64,000 nt of DNA from Roseateles sp. DAIF2 (GTDB lineage Bacteria > Pseudomonadota > Gammaproteobacteria > Burkholderiales > Burkholderiaceae_C): contig NZ_CP049919.1 of assembly GCF_015624425.1 (NCBI RefSeq), positions 5,946,586 through 6,010,585 on the forward strand, in the 5' to 3' direction. Both the position numbers and the translations under genes were made by a program. Of this stretch, positions 9,601 to 18,809 are shown in pieces (positions within the stretch are counted from its first letter, which is position 1; every line of letters begins with the position of its first letter). Below the pieces are notes generated by a model. It searched no databases. It saw only the letters and a list, made by a program, of their open reading frames with translations, and had not been told where the DNA came from.

Positions 9601-9713
9601 CGAGGCGGGGAGAGCAAGAACTGACCCCGCCGAGCCTAGCCCGGGCCGCGGCCCGGACCAAGGACGCAATGGGCATATGCTCATGCGGCGGCCCGCGGTT
9701 AGCATCGCCGCCC

Positions 9714-11042
9714 ATGTCCTGCGCCACACCCGCCGCCCTGCCCCAGCGCCAGCTCGATGTGCGCCATGCCGTCGCGGTCTGCGTCGGCATGGTGATCGGG
9801 GCCGGCATCTTCAAGACCTCGCCGATGGCCGCCGCCGCGCTGAGCAGCCCGGCCGAGCTCTACCTGGCCTGGGCGCTGGGCGGCCTGCTGTCCTTCGTCG
9901 GCGCGCTGTGCTTCGCCGAGCTGGCCGCGGCCTTTCCGGACGCCGGCGGCGACTACCATTTCCTGCGCCGCGCCTATGGCCAGCGCCTGGGCTTCCTGTT
10001 CGCCTGGTCGCGCTTCGCGGTGATCCACACCGGTTCGATGGCCCTGCTGGCCTTCGTGTTCGGCGACTACCTGGCCCAGGCGGTCGACCTGCGGCCCTGG
10101 CTGGGCGAGGCGGCCAGCGCCTGGCTGGCGGCGGCGCTGATCCTGCTGCTGACCGGGCTGAACCTGGCCGGGCTGCGCGTCGGCCTGGGCACCCAGCTCT
10201 CGCTGATGGGCGTGGTGCTGCTGGGCCTCTTGCTGCTGGGCGCGGCCGGCGTCGCGGCACCGCCGCCGCAAGCCGCGGCGAACGCCGCCAGCGGCAGCGA
10301 CTGGGGCACCGCGCTGATCTTCGTGTTCCTGGCCTATGGCGGCTGGAGCGACGCGGCCACCCTGTCGGCCGAGATGCGCGACGCGCGCCGCGGCATCACG
10401 CACGCGCTGCTGATCGGCCTGGCCTTGGTGACCGGCCTGTATCTGCTGGCCAACTGGGCCTATCTGCAGGGCCTGGGCCTGGCCGGCCTGGCGGCCAGCG
10501 AGGCGCCGGCGGCGGCGCTGATGCGCGCGGCCTTCGGGCGCGGCGGCGAGCTTGTGATCGTCGGCATCGTCACCCTGACCGCGTTGTCGGTGATGAACGC
10601 GATCCTGATCGCCGGGCCGCGCACCACCTATGCGGCGGCGCGCGACCTGCAGCGTGAGCTGCGGCTCGGGCAATGGAACGCGAAGCGCGGCACGCCGACC
10701 GCGGCGGTGCTGGCGACCAGCGCGGTCGCGCTGGCCCTGGTGGCCTTCGGCGCCGCCACGCGCGGCGGCTTCGCGACGATGGTGGACTATCTGTCGCCGG
10801 TCTACTGGTTCTTCCTGAGCCTGTCGGGCGCGGCGCTGATCGTGCTGCGTCGGCACGAGCCCGCGGCGCCGCGGCCCTTCCGGGTGCCGCTGTACCCGCT
10901 GCTGCCGCTGCTGTTCGTCGCCTGCTGCCTCTACCTGCTGTGGGCCAGCCTGGTCTATGTGAAGGCCGGCGCCCTTGTCGGCGTCGCGGTGCTGGGCCTG
11001 GGCGCGCTGCTGCTGGTGCCGCTGACGCGCCGACCGCGCTGA
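9714..11042 (+). CDS. APC-superfamily amino acid permease
   Basis: This is a polytopic inner-membrane transporter of about 442 residues with roughly 12 hydrophobic segments. VGMVIGAGIFKTSP in the first membrane segment is the substrate-binding GAGIF motif of amino acid/polyamine/organocation permeases, and AELAAAFPDAGGDYHFLRRAYG is the conserved region after segment 2. The start at 9714 is preferred over an in-frame ATG at 9669, because the extra N-terminal residues are not family-like. The substrate cannot be predicted from sequence alone. The SNF2 helicase gene follows after 32 bases. Confidence 0.88.
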   Translation: MSCATPAALPQRQLDVRHAVAVCVGMVIGAGIFKTSPMAAAALSSPAELYLAWALGGLLSFVGALCFAELAAAFPDAGGDYHFLRRAYGQRLGFLFAWSRFAVIHTGSMALLAFVFGDYLAQAVDLRPWLGEAASAWLAAALILLLTGLNLAGLRVGLGTQLSLMGVVLLGLLLLGAAGVAAPPPQAAANAASGSDWGTALIFVFLAYGGWSDAATLSAEMRDARRGITHALLIGLALVTGLYLLANWAYLQGLGLAGLAASEAPAAALMRAAFGRGGELVIVGIVTLTALSVMNAILIAGPRTTYAAARDLQRELRLGQWNAKRGTPTAAVLATSAVALALVAFGAATRGGFATMVDYLSPVYWFFLSLSGAALIVLRRHEPAAPRPFRVPLYPLLPLLFVACCLYLLWASLVYVKAGALVGVAVLGLGALLLVPLTRRPR

Positions 11043-11074
11043 GGCGGGCGCGGCCGCGGAGACAATCGCGGCCG

Positions 11075-13903
11075 ATGTCGACACCGCACCCGTCCCCCCG
11101 CCTGTGGCCGCCCGAGGAGGCGGAGCTGCGCCGCCTGTTCACACCGGCGCGGCTCAAGCGCGGGGTGGCGCTGCAGCCGCGGCTGCAGCAGGTGCGCGCC
11201 GATGCGCAGGGCGCCAGCGCGCGCCTGGACGAGCATGAGCTGGTGCTGCAGGGCGTGCCGGACGCGCAGGGGCGGCCGCATTACAGCGCGCTGTGCAGCT
11301 GCAAGACCCGCCATTTCTGCGAGCATGCGGCCGCCCTGCTGCAGCGCCTGGTGCACGAGGCCGACGCGCCGCGCCGCGAGGCCCTGTTGCAGACCTGGGT
11401 CCAGGCCCTGCGCCGGCGCGCCAGCCGCACCGAGCTGCAGGCCCTGCCGCGCCTGCCCGAGGCCGACGCGGCCCGACTGATGGATCTGATGCTGAATCAG
11501 CCGGAGGAGGAGGCGCCGGCCCCGGCCGCTGCGCCAGCGGCGCCAGCGGTCGGCGAGGCCGCGCCGTTCCGAGCGCGCCTGCTGCTGCAGACCCTGAGCC
11601 GCGGCGACGGCCTGCTGGGCCTGACGCCGCAGGGTGCGATCGGGCCGCGCGGCGAGCAGGTCACGGTGGCCCGGGTGGACTGGATCTATCGGCCCGCCGG
11701 CGCCGAGCCGCTGGAGATCCCGGCGCCGCGCAGCCTGCTGAACAGCCGGCCGGGCGCCAGCCATGCCCATGGCGAGCGCCTGATCGCGCGCGACCTGGGC
11801 GCCGAGGCCGAGGCGCGCGACCAGCTCTGGGCCACCGGCCTGCTGCCGCTGGAGCCGGGCCGGCTGCAATGGCGCAGCCCGGCCGCCGCGCGCGGGCATG
11901 ACAAGCTCTGGACCCTGGCCCAGGAGGAGTTCTTCGGCGACTTCTGGCTGGAGCAGGTGCCGCTGCTGAAGGCCCACGACTGGGAGATTGAGGTCCGGCC
12001 CGGCTTCGCGCACCGGCCGGCTGCGGCCTCGGGCTGGCAGCTGAAGATCGAGCCGGTCAGCCTGCCGAACCGCCAGGGCTCCTGGCTGGTCAGCCTGGGC
12101 GTCGAGGTCGATGGCGAGAACCTGGACCTGGCGCCGCTGATCGCCGACCTGCTGCGCCGCGACAGCCGCTGGAGCAGCCGCGAGGCGCTGGCCGGCATCG
12201 ACGACCTGGCGCTGATCCCGCTGCGCGCGCCCGGCGGGCGGCGCGTGCATGCGCCGGCCGAGCTGCTGAAGGCCATCGTCGGCGCGATGGTGGACCTGCT
12301 GACCCTGCCGCGCGAGACGGCGCCGGACGGCGCGCTGCTGCTGGACGACTGGGACGCGCTGCGCCTGGCGCCGCTGCTCGACGACCGGACGCGCTGGCAG
12401 ATCCATGGCGACGCGGACCTGCGCCGCATGGCCCAGACCCTGCTGGCCGCCGGCAGCCCGCCGCCGGTGGCGGCGCCCGCCGGCCTGGCGCTGCGGCTGC
12501 GGCCCTACCAGCTGCAGGGCCTGGCCTGGCTGCAATACCTGCGCGCGCAGGGGCTGGCCGGCGTGCTGGCCGACGATATGGGCCTGGGCAAGACCGCCCA
12601 GACCCTGGCCCATGTGCTGCTCGAAAAAGAGGCGGGCCGGCTCGACCGCCCGGCCCTGGTGGTGCTACCGACCTCGCTGCTGTTCAATTGGCAGGCCGAG
12701 GCCCGGCGCATCGCTCCCGGTTTGCGGGTACTCACCTTGCATGGCCCGCAGCGGCACGAGCAGTTCGCCGAACTGGGCCGGGCCGACCTGGTGCTGACCA
12801 GCTATGCGCTGCTGTGGCGCGATGCCCGCGCGCTGCAGGCCCAGCCCTGGCACTTGCTGGTGCTGGACGAGGCGCAATGGGTCAAAAACGCCGCCGGCCG
12901 TTCGGCCAAGGCGCTGCGCCAGCTGCGCGCCCGGCACCGGCTGGCGCTGACCGGCACACCGCTGGAGAACCATCTGGGCGAGCTGTGGGCGCAGTTCGAC
13001 TTCCTGATGCCGGGCTTCCTGGGCGATGCGCGCAGCTTCCAGCAGCGCTGGCGCAAGCCGATCGAGGAGGGCGGCGAGACCCTGCGCGCCGAGCTGCTGG
13101 CGCGCCGGGTGCGGCCCTTCATCCTGCGCCGGCGCAAGAGCGAGGTGGCGGCCGAGCTGCCGCCGCTGACCGAGACCCTGCGTCGGGTCGCGCTGGAGGG
13201 CCGGCAGCTGGAGCTGTACGAGAGCGTGCGCGTTGCGGCCGACATCCAGGTGCGGCGCGCGCTGGCCAAGCAGGGTTTCGGCGCCGCCCAGATCACGGTG
13301 CTGGATGCGCTTTTGAAGCTGCGCCAGGTCTGCTGCGACCCGCGGCTGCTGCCCAGCGGAACCCAGGGGGCGGAAGGCGCCCAGAGTGCCAAGCTGGCGC
13401 TGCTGCTGGACATGCTGCCCGAGCTGCTGGCCGAGGGACGGCGGGTGCTGGTGTTTTCGCAGTTCGCCCGGCTGCTGGAGCTGGTCGAGGCGGCGCTGCG
13501 GGAGCGCGGGCTGGACTGCTTGAGCCTGACCGGCGCCACCGCGCCGGCCCGGCGTGCCGAGGTGGTGCGGCGCTTCCAGGCCGAGGAGGTGCCGCTGCTG
13601 CTGGTCAGCCTGAAGGCCGGCGGGGTCGGCCTGAACCTGACCGCGGCCGACATGGTGATCCACCTCGACCCCTGGTGGAACCCGGCCGTGCAGGACCAGG
13701 CCAGCGCGCGGGCACACCGCATCGGCCAGGACAAGCCGGTGCTGGTCTATCAGCTGGTGGTGGAGGGCAGCATCGAGGAGCGGATGCTGGAACTGCAGCG
13801 CCGCAAGCGGGCGCTGGCCGAAGGCATTCTGGGCAGCGACCCGGCCGAAGCGGCCAAGTTCACCGAGGAAGACCTGAAACTGCTGCTGGCGCCCTTGGGC
13901 TAG
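11075..13903 (+). CDS. SNF2-family DEAD/DEAH helicase with SWIM zinc finger
   Basis: This is a 942-residue SWI2/SNF2 ATPase expected to remodel or translocate on DNA. An N-terminal SWIM zinc finger has the ligands in LCSCKTRHFCEHAA. A middle segment rich in Leu precedes the ATPase core. Motif I is DDMGLGKTAQTLA, motif II is LDEAQWVKN (DEAQ in place of DEAH), motif III is ALTGTPLENHLGELW, and the C-terminal helicase domain contains VFSQFARLLELVEA, SLKAGGVGLNL and ARAHRIGQ. Bacterial proteins of this build are common in betaproteobacteria; their role is poorly known. The true start is the ATG at 11075; the longer open frame overlaps the permease gene. Confidence 0.92.
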   Translation: MSTPHPSPRLWPPEEAELRRLFTPARLKRGVALQPRLQQVRADAQGASARLDEHELVLQGVPDAQGRPHYSALCSCKTRHFCEHAAALLQRLVHEADAPRREALLQTWVQALRRRASRTELQALPRLPEADAARLMDLMLNQPEEEAPAPAAAPAAPAVGEAAPFRARLLLQTLSRGDGLLGLTPQGAIGPRGEQVTVARVDWIYRPAGAEPLEIPAPRSLLNSRPGASHAHGERLIARDLGAEAEARDQLWATGLLPLEPGRLQWRSPAAARGHDKLWTLAQEEFFGDFWLEQVPLLKAHDWEIEVRPGFAHRPAAASGWQLKIEPVSLPNRQGSWLVSLGVEVDGENLDLAPLIADLLRRDSRWSSREALAGIDDLALIPLRAPGGRRVHAPAELLKAIVGAMVDLLTLPRETAPDGALLLDDWDALRLAPLLDDRTRWQIHGDADLRRMAQTLLAAGSPPPVAAPAGLALRLRPYQLQGLAWLQYLRAQGLAGVLADDMGLGKTAQTLAHVLLEKEAGRLDRPALVVLPTSLLFNWQAEARRIAPGLRVLTLHGPQRHEQFAELGRADLVLTSYALLWRDARALQAQPWHLLVLDEAQWVKNAAGRSAKALRQLRARHRLALTGTPLENHLGELWAQFDFLMPGFLGDARSFQQRWRKPIEEGGETLRAELLARRVRPFILRRRKSEVAAELPPLTETLRRVALEGRQLELYESVRVAADIQVRRALAKQGFGAAQITVLDALLKLRQVCCDPRLLPSGTQGAEGAQSAKLALLLDMLPELLAEGRRVLVFSQFARLLELVEAALRERGLDCLSLTGATAPARRAEVVRRFQAEEVPLLLVSLKAGGVGLNLTAADMVIHLDPWWNPAVQDQASARAHRIGQDKPVLVYQLVVEGSIEERMLELQRRKRALAEGILGSDPAEAAKFTEEDLKLLLAPLG

Positions 13904-13936
13904 CAAAAAGCACCGTCGTGGTGCATTTACCGCGCG

Positions 13937-14008
13937 GAGTCCGAGGATCCGGCTCCGCCGGGCCGCTGGACTCGCCCCCTTCAGGGGGCGGCCGAAGGCC
14001 GTAGGGGG
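13937..14008 (+). repeat. Dispersed three-stem intergenic repeat, copy 1
   Basis: Stem 1 is GAGTCC (13937-13942) with GGACTC (13968-13973), enclosing a loop that contains CCGGGCCGCT. Stem 2 is GCCCCC (13974-13979) with GGGGGC (13984-13989), and stem 3 is GGCC-GAA-GGCC (13990-14000), followed by GTAGGGGG. Copies 2 and 3 keep the same plan with different stem bases. The C-run of stem 2 could alternatively pair with the final G-run. It lies between the SNF2 helicase gene and a small ORF. Confidence 0.7.
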
Positions 14009-14011
14009 TGG

Positions 14012-14173
14012 TCAACGCTTCCTGTCGAAGCGCAGCGCGCGGGCCAGGCTGCGGCGGTCGCAACCGAGGCTGACGGCCTCGAAAGCCTCGTGCTTGCGGC
14101 CCTTGTTGTCGGGATTCCAGTCCGGCAGCGGCTGGCGGCGGGGTTGCGGTTCGGTGCGATGCTGACTTTTCAT
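14012..14173 (-). CDS. Small basic hypothetical protein
   Basis: This 53-residue protein starts at the ATG at 14173 (MKSQHRTEPQPRRQPLPDWN) and ends ALRFDRKR. It is rich in Arg, Lys and Pro with no membrane segment or signal peptide. It contains NPDNKGRKHEAFEAV followed by SLGCDRRSLARALR, a possible short helix with a nucleic-acid-binding charge pattern. The reading frame extends upstream to 14212, but the ATG at 14173 looks more natural. It is not recognised; it could be real or chance, and I favour real because its codon composition resembles neighbouring genes. Confidence 0.5.
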   Translation of the reverse strand: MKSQHRTEPQPRRQPLPDWNPDNKGRKHEAFEAVSLGCDRRSLARALRFDRKR

Positions 14174-14245
14174 GGCGTTTTTTTGCCTCATTCTGGTGCC
14201 CAACGAGGCCACAGTGCCGGTTCAACGCCGGCTCGCGGTGCATGG

Positions 14246-14274
14246 TTGACAGCGGGGTGCAACAAATCTTTGCA
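14246..14274 (+). promoter_or_regulatory. Possible sigma70 promoter for the thioredoxin-like gene
   Basis: A perfect -35 hexamer TTGACA (14246-14251) is followed after 17 bases by TTTGCA (14269-14274), a weak -10. It sits 67 bases ahead of the ATG at 14341 and would make an upstream in-frame ATG at 14242 unusable as a start. Confidence 0.3.
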
Positions 14275-14340
14275 GGGCCGCAGGCGCTACAGTCGGGACC
14301 GAGGTCCACCGCCGCCCCCGCCTCGCCGCCCCCCGCCACC

Positions 14341-14670
14341 ATGCTGGTGGCCTGCCTGTGCGCCGGCTGGTGCCGGGTCTGCGACGGCTACCACGAGGTG
14401 TTCGCCGCGCTGCGCGAGCAGCATCCGGACTGGCGCTTCGTCTGGGTGGACATCGAGGACGATGCCGAGCTGGTCGATGACCTGGAGGTCGAGACCTTCC
14501 CGACCCTGCTGGTCGGGCGCGGCCGCGAGCTGCTGTTCATCGGCCCGCTGACGCCCCAGCTGGCCACCGCCCAGCGCCTGCTGACCAGCCTGCAGGACGC
14601 AGCAGATCCGCCCGCCGAGGCCGGCCCGGCCGCGAAAGCGCTGCTCGCCCGGCTGCAGAGCAGCTGCTGA
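14341..14670 (+). CDS. Short thioredoxin-family protein
   Basis: This is a roughly 109-residue thioredoxin-fold protein with the active site WCRVC (CxxC) at residues 11-15, the cis-proline context ETFPTLLV, and VDIEDDAELVDDLEV on the central strands. The first strand of classical thioredoxin is shortened, so the CxxC comes very early. No signal peptide is visible, so it is probably a cytoplasmic thiol-disulfide enzyme. The frame is open from 14242, but a TTGACA hexamer there and the fold boundaries favour the ATG at 14341. The aminopeptidase gene follows after 36 bases. Confidence 0.8.
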   Translation: MLVACLCAGWCRVCDGYHEVFAALREQHPDWRFVWVDIEDDAELVDDLEVETFPTLLVGRGRELLFIGPLTPQLATAQRLLTSLQDAADPPAEAGPAAKALLARLQSSC

Positions 14671-14706
14671 GACAATCCCCGCTTCGCACAAAACCCCCTC
14701 ACAGCC

Positions 14707-16095
14707 ATGACGGTTCAACTCAAGAACAAGATGTCGGCCGCCGCGATCGCCATTACCGTGGTCGACCGCGCCGCCTTCCAGGCCCTCGCTCCCCAGCTGC
14801 CCGCGCCCACCCGCCATTGGCTGGAGACCCTGGGCTTCAAGGGCGCGCCCGACACCCATGCGCTGGTACCCGGCGCCGACGGCAAGCTGGGCCAGGTCTT
14901 CGCCGGCGTGGCCCAGGCCAATGCGCCGTTCGCGCTGGCCAGCCTGCCGCTGGCCCTGCCGGAGGGCGTCTACCAGCTGGCCGAGGCGGGCCTGGTGCTG
15001 GATCCCGAGGCCGCGGCCATGTCCTGGGAGCTGGGTGCCTACCGCTTCGACATCTACAAGAAGCCCGGCAGCCTGCGTGCCCCGGCCACCCTGGCGCTGG
15101 CCGACAGCCCCGCGGCCCAGCGCGGCCTGGCCCTGGCCACCGCGATCAGCGCGACGCGCGACCTGGTCAACACCCCGGCCGAGCATATGGGCCCGGAGGA
15201 GCTGGCCAAGGCGGCACAGCTGGTGGCCAAGCAGCATGGCGCCAAGTTCAGCCAGATCGTCGGCGACGCGCTGCTGAAGAAGAACTTCCCGGCTGTGCAT
15301 GCGGTCGGCCGCGCCGCGACCCGCGCGCCGCGCCTGATCGAGCTGAACTGGGGCAGCAACCCCAAGCATCCGCTGGTCAGCATCGTCGGCAAGGGCGTCT
15401 GCTTCGACACCGGCGGCCTGGACATCAAGCCGGCCGACGGCATGCGCCAGATGAAGAAGGACATGGGCGGCGCGGCCAATGCGCTGGGCCTGGCCACCCT
15501 GATCATGGCCTGCAAGCTGCCGGTGCGCCTGCAGGTGCTGATCCCGGCGGTCGAGAACGCGATCGCGGGCAATGCCTACCGCCCCGGCGACATCGTGCCG
15601 ACCCGCAAGGGCCTGCAGATCGAGATCGGCAACACCGATGCCGAGGGCCGCGTGATCCTCAGCGACGCGCTGGCCTATGCCAGCGAGGGCAAGCCCGAGC
15701 TGATCATCGACCTGGCGACCCTGACCGGCGCGGCCCGCGTCGCGCTGGGCGCGCAGCTGCCGGCGCTGTTCAGCAAGCACCATGACACCGCGCGCGACCT
15801 GGTCGATCTGGGCCTGAAGCTGGACGACCCGCTGTGGCACATGCCGCTGTGGGCGCCCTACAAGGGCGGCATCGAAAGCACCATCGGCGACATCGTCAAC
15901 ACCGGCAAGAGTGCCCTCGCCGGCGCGATCAATGCCGCCCTGTTCCTCGAGTACTTCGTGCCCGAGCACCAGGACTGGCTGCACATCGACCTGTTCGCCT
16001 GGAACGACGGCCCCCGCCCCGGCCGCCCGATCGGCGGCGAGGCGCAGACCATCCGCACCCTGCTGGCCTATCTGGAGCAGCGCTTCACGGGCTGA
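14707..16095 (+). CDS. M17-family leucyl aminopeptidase
   Basis: This is a 462-residue cytosolic metalloaminopeptidase that removes N-terminal residues from peptides. The metal and catalytic residues lie in VGKGVCFDTGGLDIKPADGM (from about residue 227) and in the family signature NTDAEGRVILSDAL (residues 309-322), followed by DLATLTGAARVALG. Its length is slightly below that of E. coli PepA (about 500), as in the shorter M17 branch common in this order. Family members can also bind DNA as PepA does; nothing here tests that. Confidence 0.93.
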   Translation: MTVQLKNKMSAAAIAITVVDRAAFQALAPQLPAPTRHWLETLGFKGAPDTHALVPGADGKLGQVFAGVAQANAPFALASLPLALPEGVYQLAEAGLVLDPEAAAMSWELGAYRFDIYKKPGSLRAPATLALADSPAAQRGLALATAISATRDLVNTPAEHMGPEELAKAAQLVAKQHGAKFSQIVGDALLKKNFPAVHAVGRAATRAPRLIELNWGSNPKHPLVSIVGKGVCFDTGGLDIKPADGMRQMKKDMGGAANALGLATLIMACKLPVRLQVLIPAVENAIAGNAYRPGDIVPTRKGLQIEIGNTDAEGRVILSDALAYASEGKPELIIDLATLTGAARVALGAQLPALFSKHHDTARDLVDLGLKLDDPLWHMPLWAPYKGGIESTIGDIVNTGKSALAGAINAALFLEYFVPEHQDWLHIDLFAWNDGPRPGRPIGGEAQTIRTLLAYLEQRFTG

Positions 16096-16101
16096 GCGCC
16101 C

Positions 16102-18261
16102 TCAGTCGGCGAGAGTCCAGCCGGCCCGCGTCAGCGGCAGGCGCTGGACCGGCCGACCGGTGGCGGCGAACAGCGCATTGGCGATGGCCGGGCCGATCGA
16201 GGCCGGGCCTTCCTCGCCGACGCCGCGCGGCCGGTTGCCGTTGCCCAGCACCAGCACGTTCAGCGGCGGCGTCTGCGCCAGGCTCACCAGCGGGTAGCTG
16301 TCGAAGCCGCCCTGCTGGATCCGGCCATCGGCCAGGGTGATCTCGCCGGCCAGCGCGGCCGACAGGCCGAACAGGGTGCCGCCCATCATCTGCGCCTCGA
16401 CCGCATCCGGATTGATCACCATGCCGGCATCGACCGCCGCATGGATGCGCACCAGGCGGAAGCGCCCCGGCCCGGCCAGCGCGATCTCGACCACATGGGC
16501 GCTGCGCGCCGAGTTGCCGGCGCTCATCGCCATGCCGCGGAAATGCCCGGCCGGCAGCGGCCGGCCCCAGCCGGCGCGCTCGGCCAGCGCCTCCAGCAGG
16601 CGCCGGGTCTGCGGCCGCTCGGCCAGCAGGCGCAGCCGGTAGGCCAGTGGGTCGATGCCGGCCAGCGCCGCCGCGCGGTCGATCGTGCATTCGAGGAAGA
16701 ACACGTTCTGCGAGGCGCCGACCGAGCGCCAGTAGCCGCAGGGCACGCCGGCGTCGACCCGGGTCCAGCCCAGCTGCATCGGCCCCAGCGCATAGTCCTG
16801 CCACATCAGGCCCATGCCGGCCGACCAGTCGAACTCGGGGCTGGGCGTGCCGTTGGTGAGGGTGGTGTACTCCAGCAGCGAGGGATTGGCCGCATCGACG
16901 CGCAGCGCGGTCGGCTGCCCCGCCGCGTCCAGCGCCAGGCGCACCCGCGCCGCCGCCGCGGGCCGGTAGCCGCCGGCGCGCATATCGGTCTCGCGCGACC
17001 AGATCAGCTGCACCGGCACGCCCTTCATCGCCTTCGCGATCAGCGCGGCCTCGATCGCGAAGCCATGCTCCAGGCGCCGCCCGAAACCACCGCCGATCAG
17101 CTGCGGCAGGACCTGCACCCGCTCGGGCTGCAGATCCAGCACGCGCGCCACGCCCAGCTGCACGTCCTGCGCGCATTGGGTCGAGAGCCAGAGCCGGGCG
17201 CCGTCCGGGCTCACCTCGGCGATCGCGTTCATCGGCTCCAGGGTCGCATGGGCCAGGAAGGGCACGTCGTAGCTGATGTCCAGCAGCTGGGCCGCACCGG
17301 CCAGCGCCTGCGCGACGGCGGGTCGGTCGATGCGCGGGTCGTTGTGCTTCTCGAAGGGCTTGCCCTCGCCGGCCTGGGCCGCCGCCAGCAGGCGCTGGCG
17401 GAAGGGCTCGGCATCGAGCCCCGCCTGCGGCCCATCGGCCCAGCGCGGCTTGAGCGCCTGCAGGCCCTGGCGCGCGCTCCAGTAGCTGTCGGCCACCACC
17501 GCCACGGTGCCGCCGGGCAGGCGCAGCACGCGGCGCACGCCGGCGATCTTCAGCGCCGGTTTCTCGTCCAGCGCCAGCAGCTTGGCGCCGAACTGCGGCG
17601 CATGGGCCACGGTCGCGACCTTCATGCCGGGCCGGCGCACGTCGATGCCGAAGCGCGCGCTGCCGTCCACCTTGGCCGGCAGGTCCGCGCGCGGCGCGCT
17701 CTTGCCGAGCAGCCGCCAGTCGGCCGGCGGCTTCAGCGCCGGCTTCTCCGGCGGGCTCAGGCGCGCGGCCTCGGCCAGCAGCGCGGCATAGTCCAGGCGC
17801 TGGCTGCCGTCCGGATGCAAGACCTGACCCTCGGCGGTGCGGCAGGCCGGCGCGTCGACGCCCCAGCGCGCGGCCGCGGCCTGCTTCAGCATCTCACGCG
17901 CGGCGGCGCAGGCCGGCCGCAGGTCGCGAAACGACAGCTCCAGCCCCAGGCTGCCGTAGCTGGCATAGGTCTTGATCGCCGGGCTGGCGTAGCGGGCCGC
18001 CACCGGCGCCTGCTCGACCACCACCCGCGCCAGCGGCAGGTCCAGCTCCTCGGCCGCCAGGCGCTGCACGCCCAGATGCGCGCCCTGGCCCATCTCGACG
18101 ACATTGCTCAGCACGATCAGCCGGCCGTCCGGCTCGAAGCGCAGCCAGGGCGAGAAACTCGGCGCGGCCTGCGCCGGCGTCGCGGCCGGCAACGGCCCGG
18201 CCAGCACCCAGGCCCCGGCGACCAGGCCGGAGCGCAGCATGAAATCGCGGCGCTGCATCAT
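16102..18261 (-). CDS. Molybdopterin-binding subunit of an IorB-type aldehyde/N-heterocycle oxidoreductase
   Basis: This 719-residue large subunit of the xanthine dehydrogenase family hydroxylates aldehydes or N-heterocycles at a molybdenum cofactor. The start overlaps the preceding 2Fe-2S gene by four bases (ATGA). The N-terminus [20 protein letters not shown] resembles a Tat signal (RRDFM), implying folded export to the periplasm. Supporting motifs are [20 protein letters not shown], a repeat of the cofactor-binding GQG pattern, and the C-terminal [20 protein letters not shown], which carries the catalytic Glu. No cytochrome partner gene is next to it. The substrate is unknown. Confidence 0.88.
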   Translation of the reverse strand: MMQRRDFMLRSGLVAGAWVLAGPLPAATPAQAAPSFSPWLRFEPDGRLIVLSNVVEMGQGAHLGVQRLAAEELDLPLARVVVEQAPVAARYASPAIKTYASYGSLGLELSFRDLRPACAAAREMLKQAAAARWGVDAPACRTAEGQVLHPDGSQRLDYAALLAEAARLSPPEKPALKPPADWRLLGKSAPRADLPAKVDGSARFGIDVRRPGMKVATVAHAPQFGAKLLALDEKPALKIAGVRRVLRLPGGTVAVVADSYWSARQGLQALKPRWADGPQAGLDAEPFRQRLLAAAQAGEGKPFEKHNDPRIDRPAVAQALAGAAQLLDISYDVPFLAHATLEPMNAIAEVSPDGARLWLSTQCAQDVQLGVARVLDLQPERVQVLPQLIGGGFGRRLEHGFAIEAALIAKAMKGVPVQLIWSRETDMRAGGYRPAAAARVRLALDAAGQPTALRVDAANPSLLEYTTLTNGTPSPEFDWSAGMGLMWQDYALGPMQLGWTRVDAGVPCGYWRSVGASQNVFFLECTIDRAAALAGIDPLAYRLRLLAERPQTRRLLEALAERAGWGRPLPAGHFRGMAMSAGNSARSAHVVEIALAGPGRFRLVRIHAAVDAGMVINPDAVEAQMMGGTLFGLSAALAGEITLADGRIQQGGFDSYPLVSLAQTPPLNVLVLGNGNRPRGVGEEGPASIGPAIANALFAATGRPVQRLPLTRAGWTLAD

Positions 18262-18734
18262 GAGGGCCGGCTCCCGGCCAGCTCGCGCGCCGCCGCATGG
18301 ATCGCCGCGCGCACGCGCGGGTAGGTGCCACAGCGGCACAGATTGGTCATCGCCGCGTCGATCTGTGCATCGCTGGGCGTTGCATGCTCGGCCAGCAGGG
18401 CCGCGGCGGCCATCAGCATGCCGCTCTGGCAATAGCCGCATTGCGGCACCTGGTGCGCGATCCAGGCCGCCTGCAGCGCGCGGCCGCGCGCCTCGCCGGA
18501 CAGGGCCTCGATCGTCGTGATGCGGCGCCCGGCCAGGGCCGGCGCCGGCACGACGCAGCAGCGCATCGGCGCGCCGTCCACATGCACGGTGCAGGCCCCG
18601 CAGTGGGCGGCGCCGCAGCCGAACTTGGTGCCGCTCAGGCCCAGGTCCTCGCGCAGCACCCAGAGCAGTGGCTTGTCGGCCTCGGCGCGCACGCGCCGCT
18701 TCTCGCCGTTGACGAGCAGTTCAAATGTTTTCAT
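18258..18734 (-). CDS. (2Fe-2S)-binding subunit of an IorA-type oxidoreductase
   Basis: This is the 158-residue iron-sulfur electron-transfer subunit for the molybdopterin protein encoded immediately after it. A plant-ferredoxin-type cluster site is seen in [19 protein letters not shown], and the second cluster in [11 protein letters not shown] plus [11 protein letters not shown]. This spacing is that of the IorA/CoxS/XdhA family. Its stop overlaps the large-subunit start (ATGA), indicating translational coupling. A strong hairpin in its leader ends four bases before the ATG. Confidence 0.92.
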   Translation of the reverse strand: MKTFELLVNGEKRRVRAEADKPLLWVLREDLGLSGTKFGCGAAHCGACTVHVDGAPMRCCVVPAPALAGRRITTIEALSGEARGRALQAAWIAHQVPQCGYCQSGMLMAAAALLAEHATPSDAQIDAAMTNLCRCGTYPRVRAAIHAAARELAGSRPS

Positions 18735-18738
18735 CGCT

Positions 18739-18798
18739 GGTGGTCCCCATCCCCTCGCCAGGCGGCGAGCCGCGCGAGCTTAGGGGCGCGGGACCACC
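18739..18798 (-). promoter_or_regulatory. Leader hairpin covering the ribosome-binding region of the 2Fe-2S subunit gene
   Basis: GGTGGTCCC (18739-18747) is the exact inverse complement of GGGACCACC (18790-18798), a 9-bp stem. CCCCT (18751-18755) pairs with AGGGG (18782-18786), and a CTCGCC/GGCGAG stem forms at 18754-18769. On the transcript, the 3' arm reads GGGACCACC and ends four bases before the start codon. The only purine-rich ribosome-binding sequence is thus inside the stem. Confidence 0.5.
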
Positions 18799-18809
18799 CC
18801 TGCCATCGG

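Noticed and set aside
14242-14340. N-terminal extension of the thioredoxin-like protein
   Set aside because: It is low-complexity Pro/Ala sequence and overlaps a TTGACA promoter hexamer.
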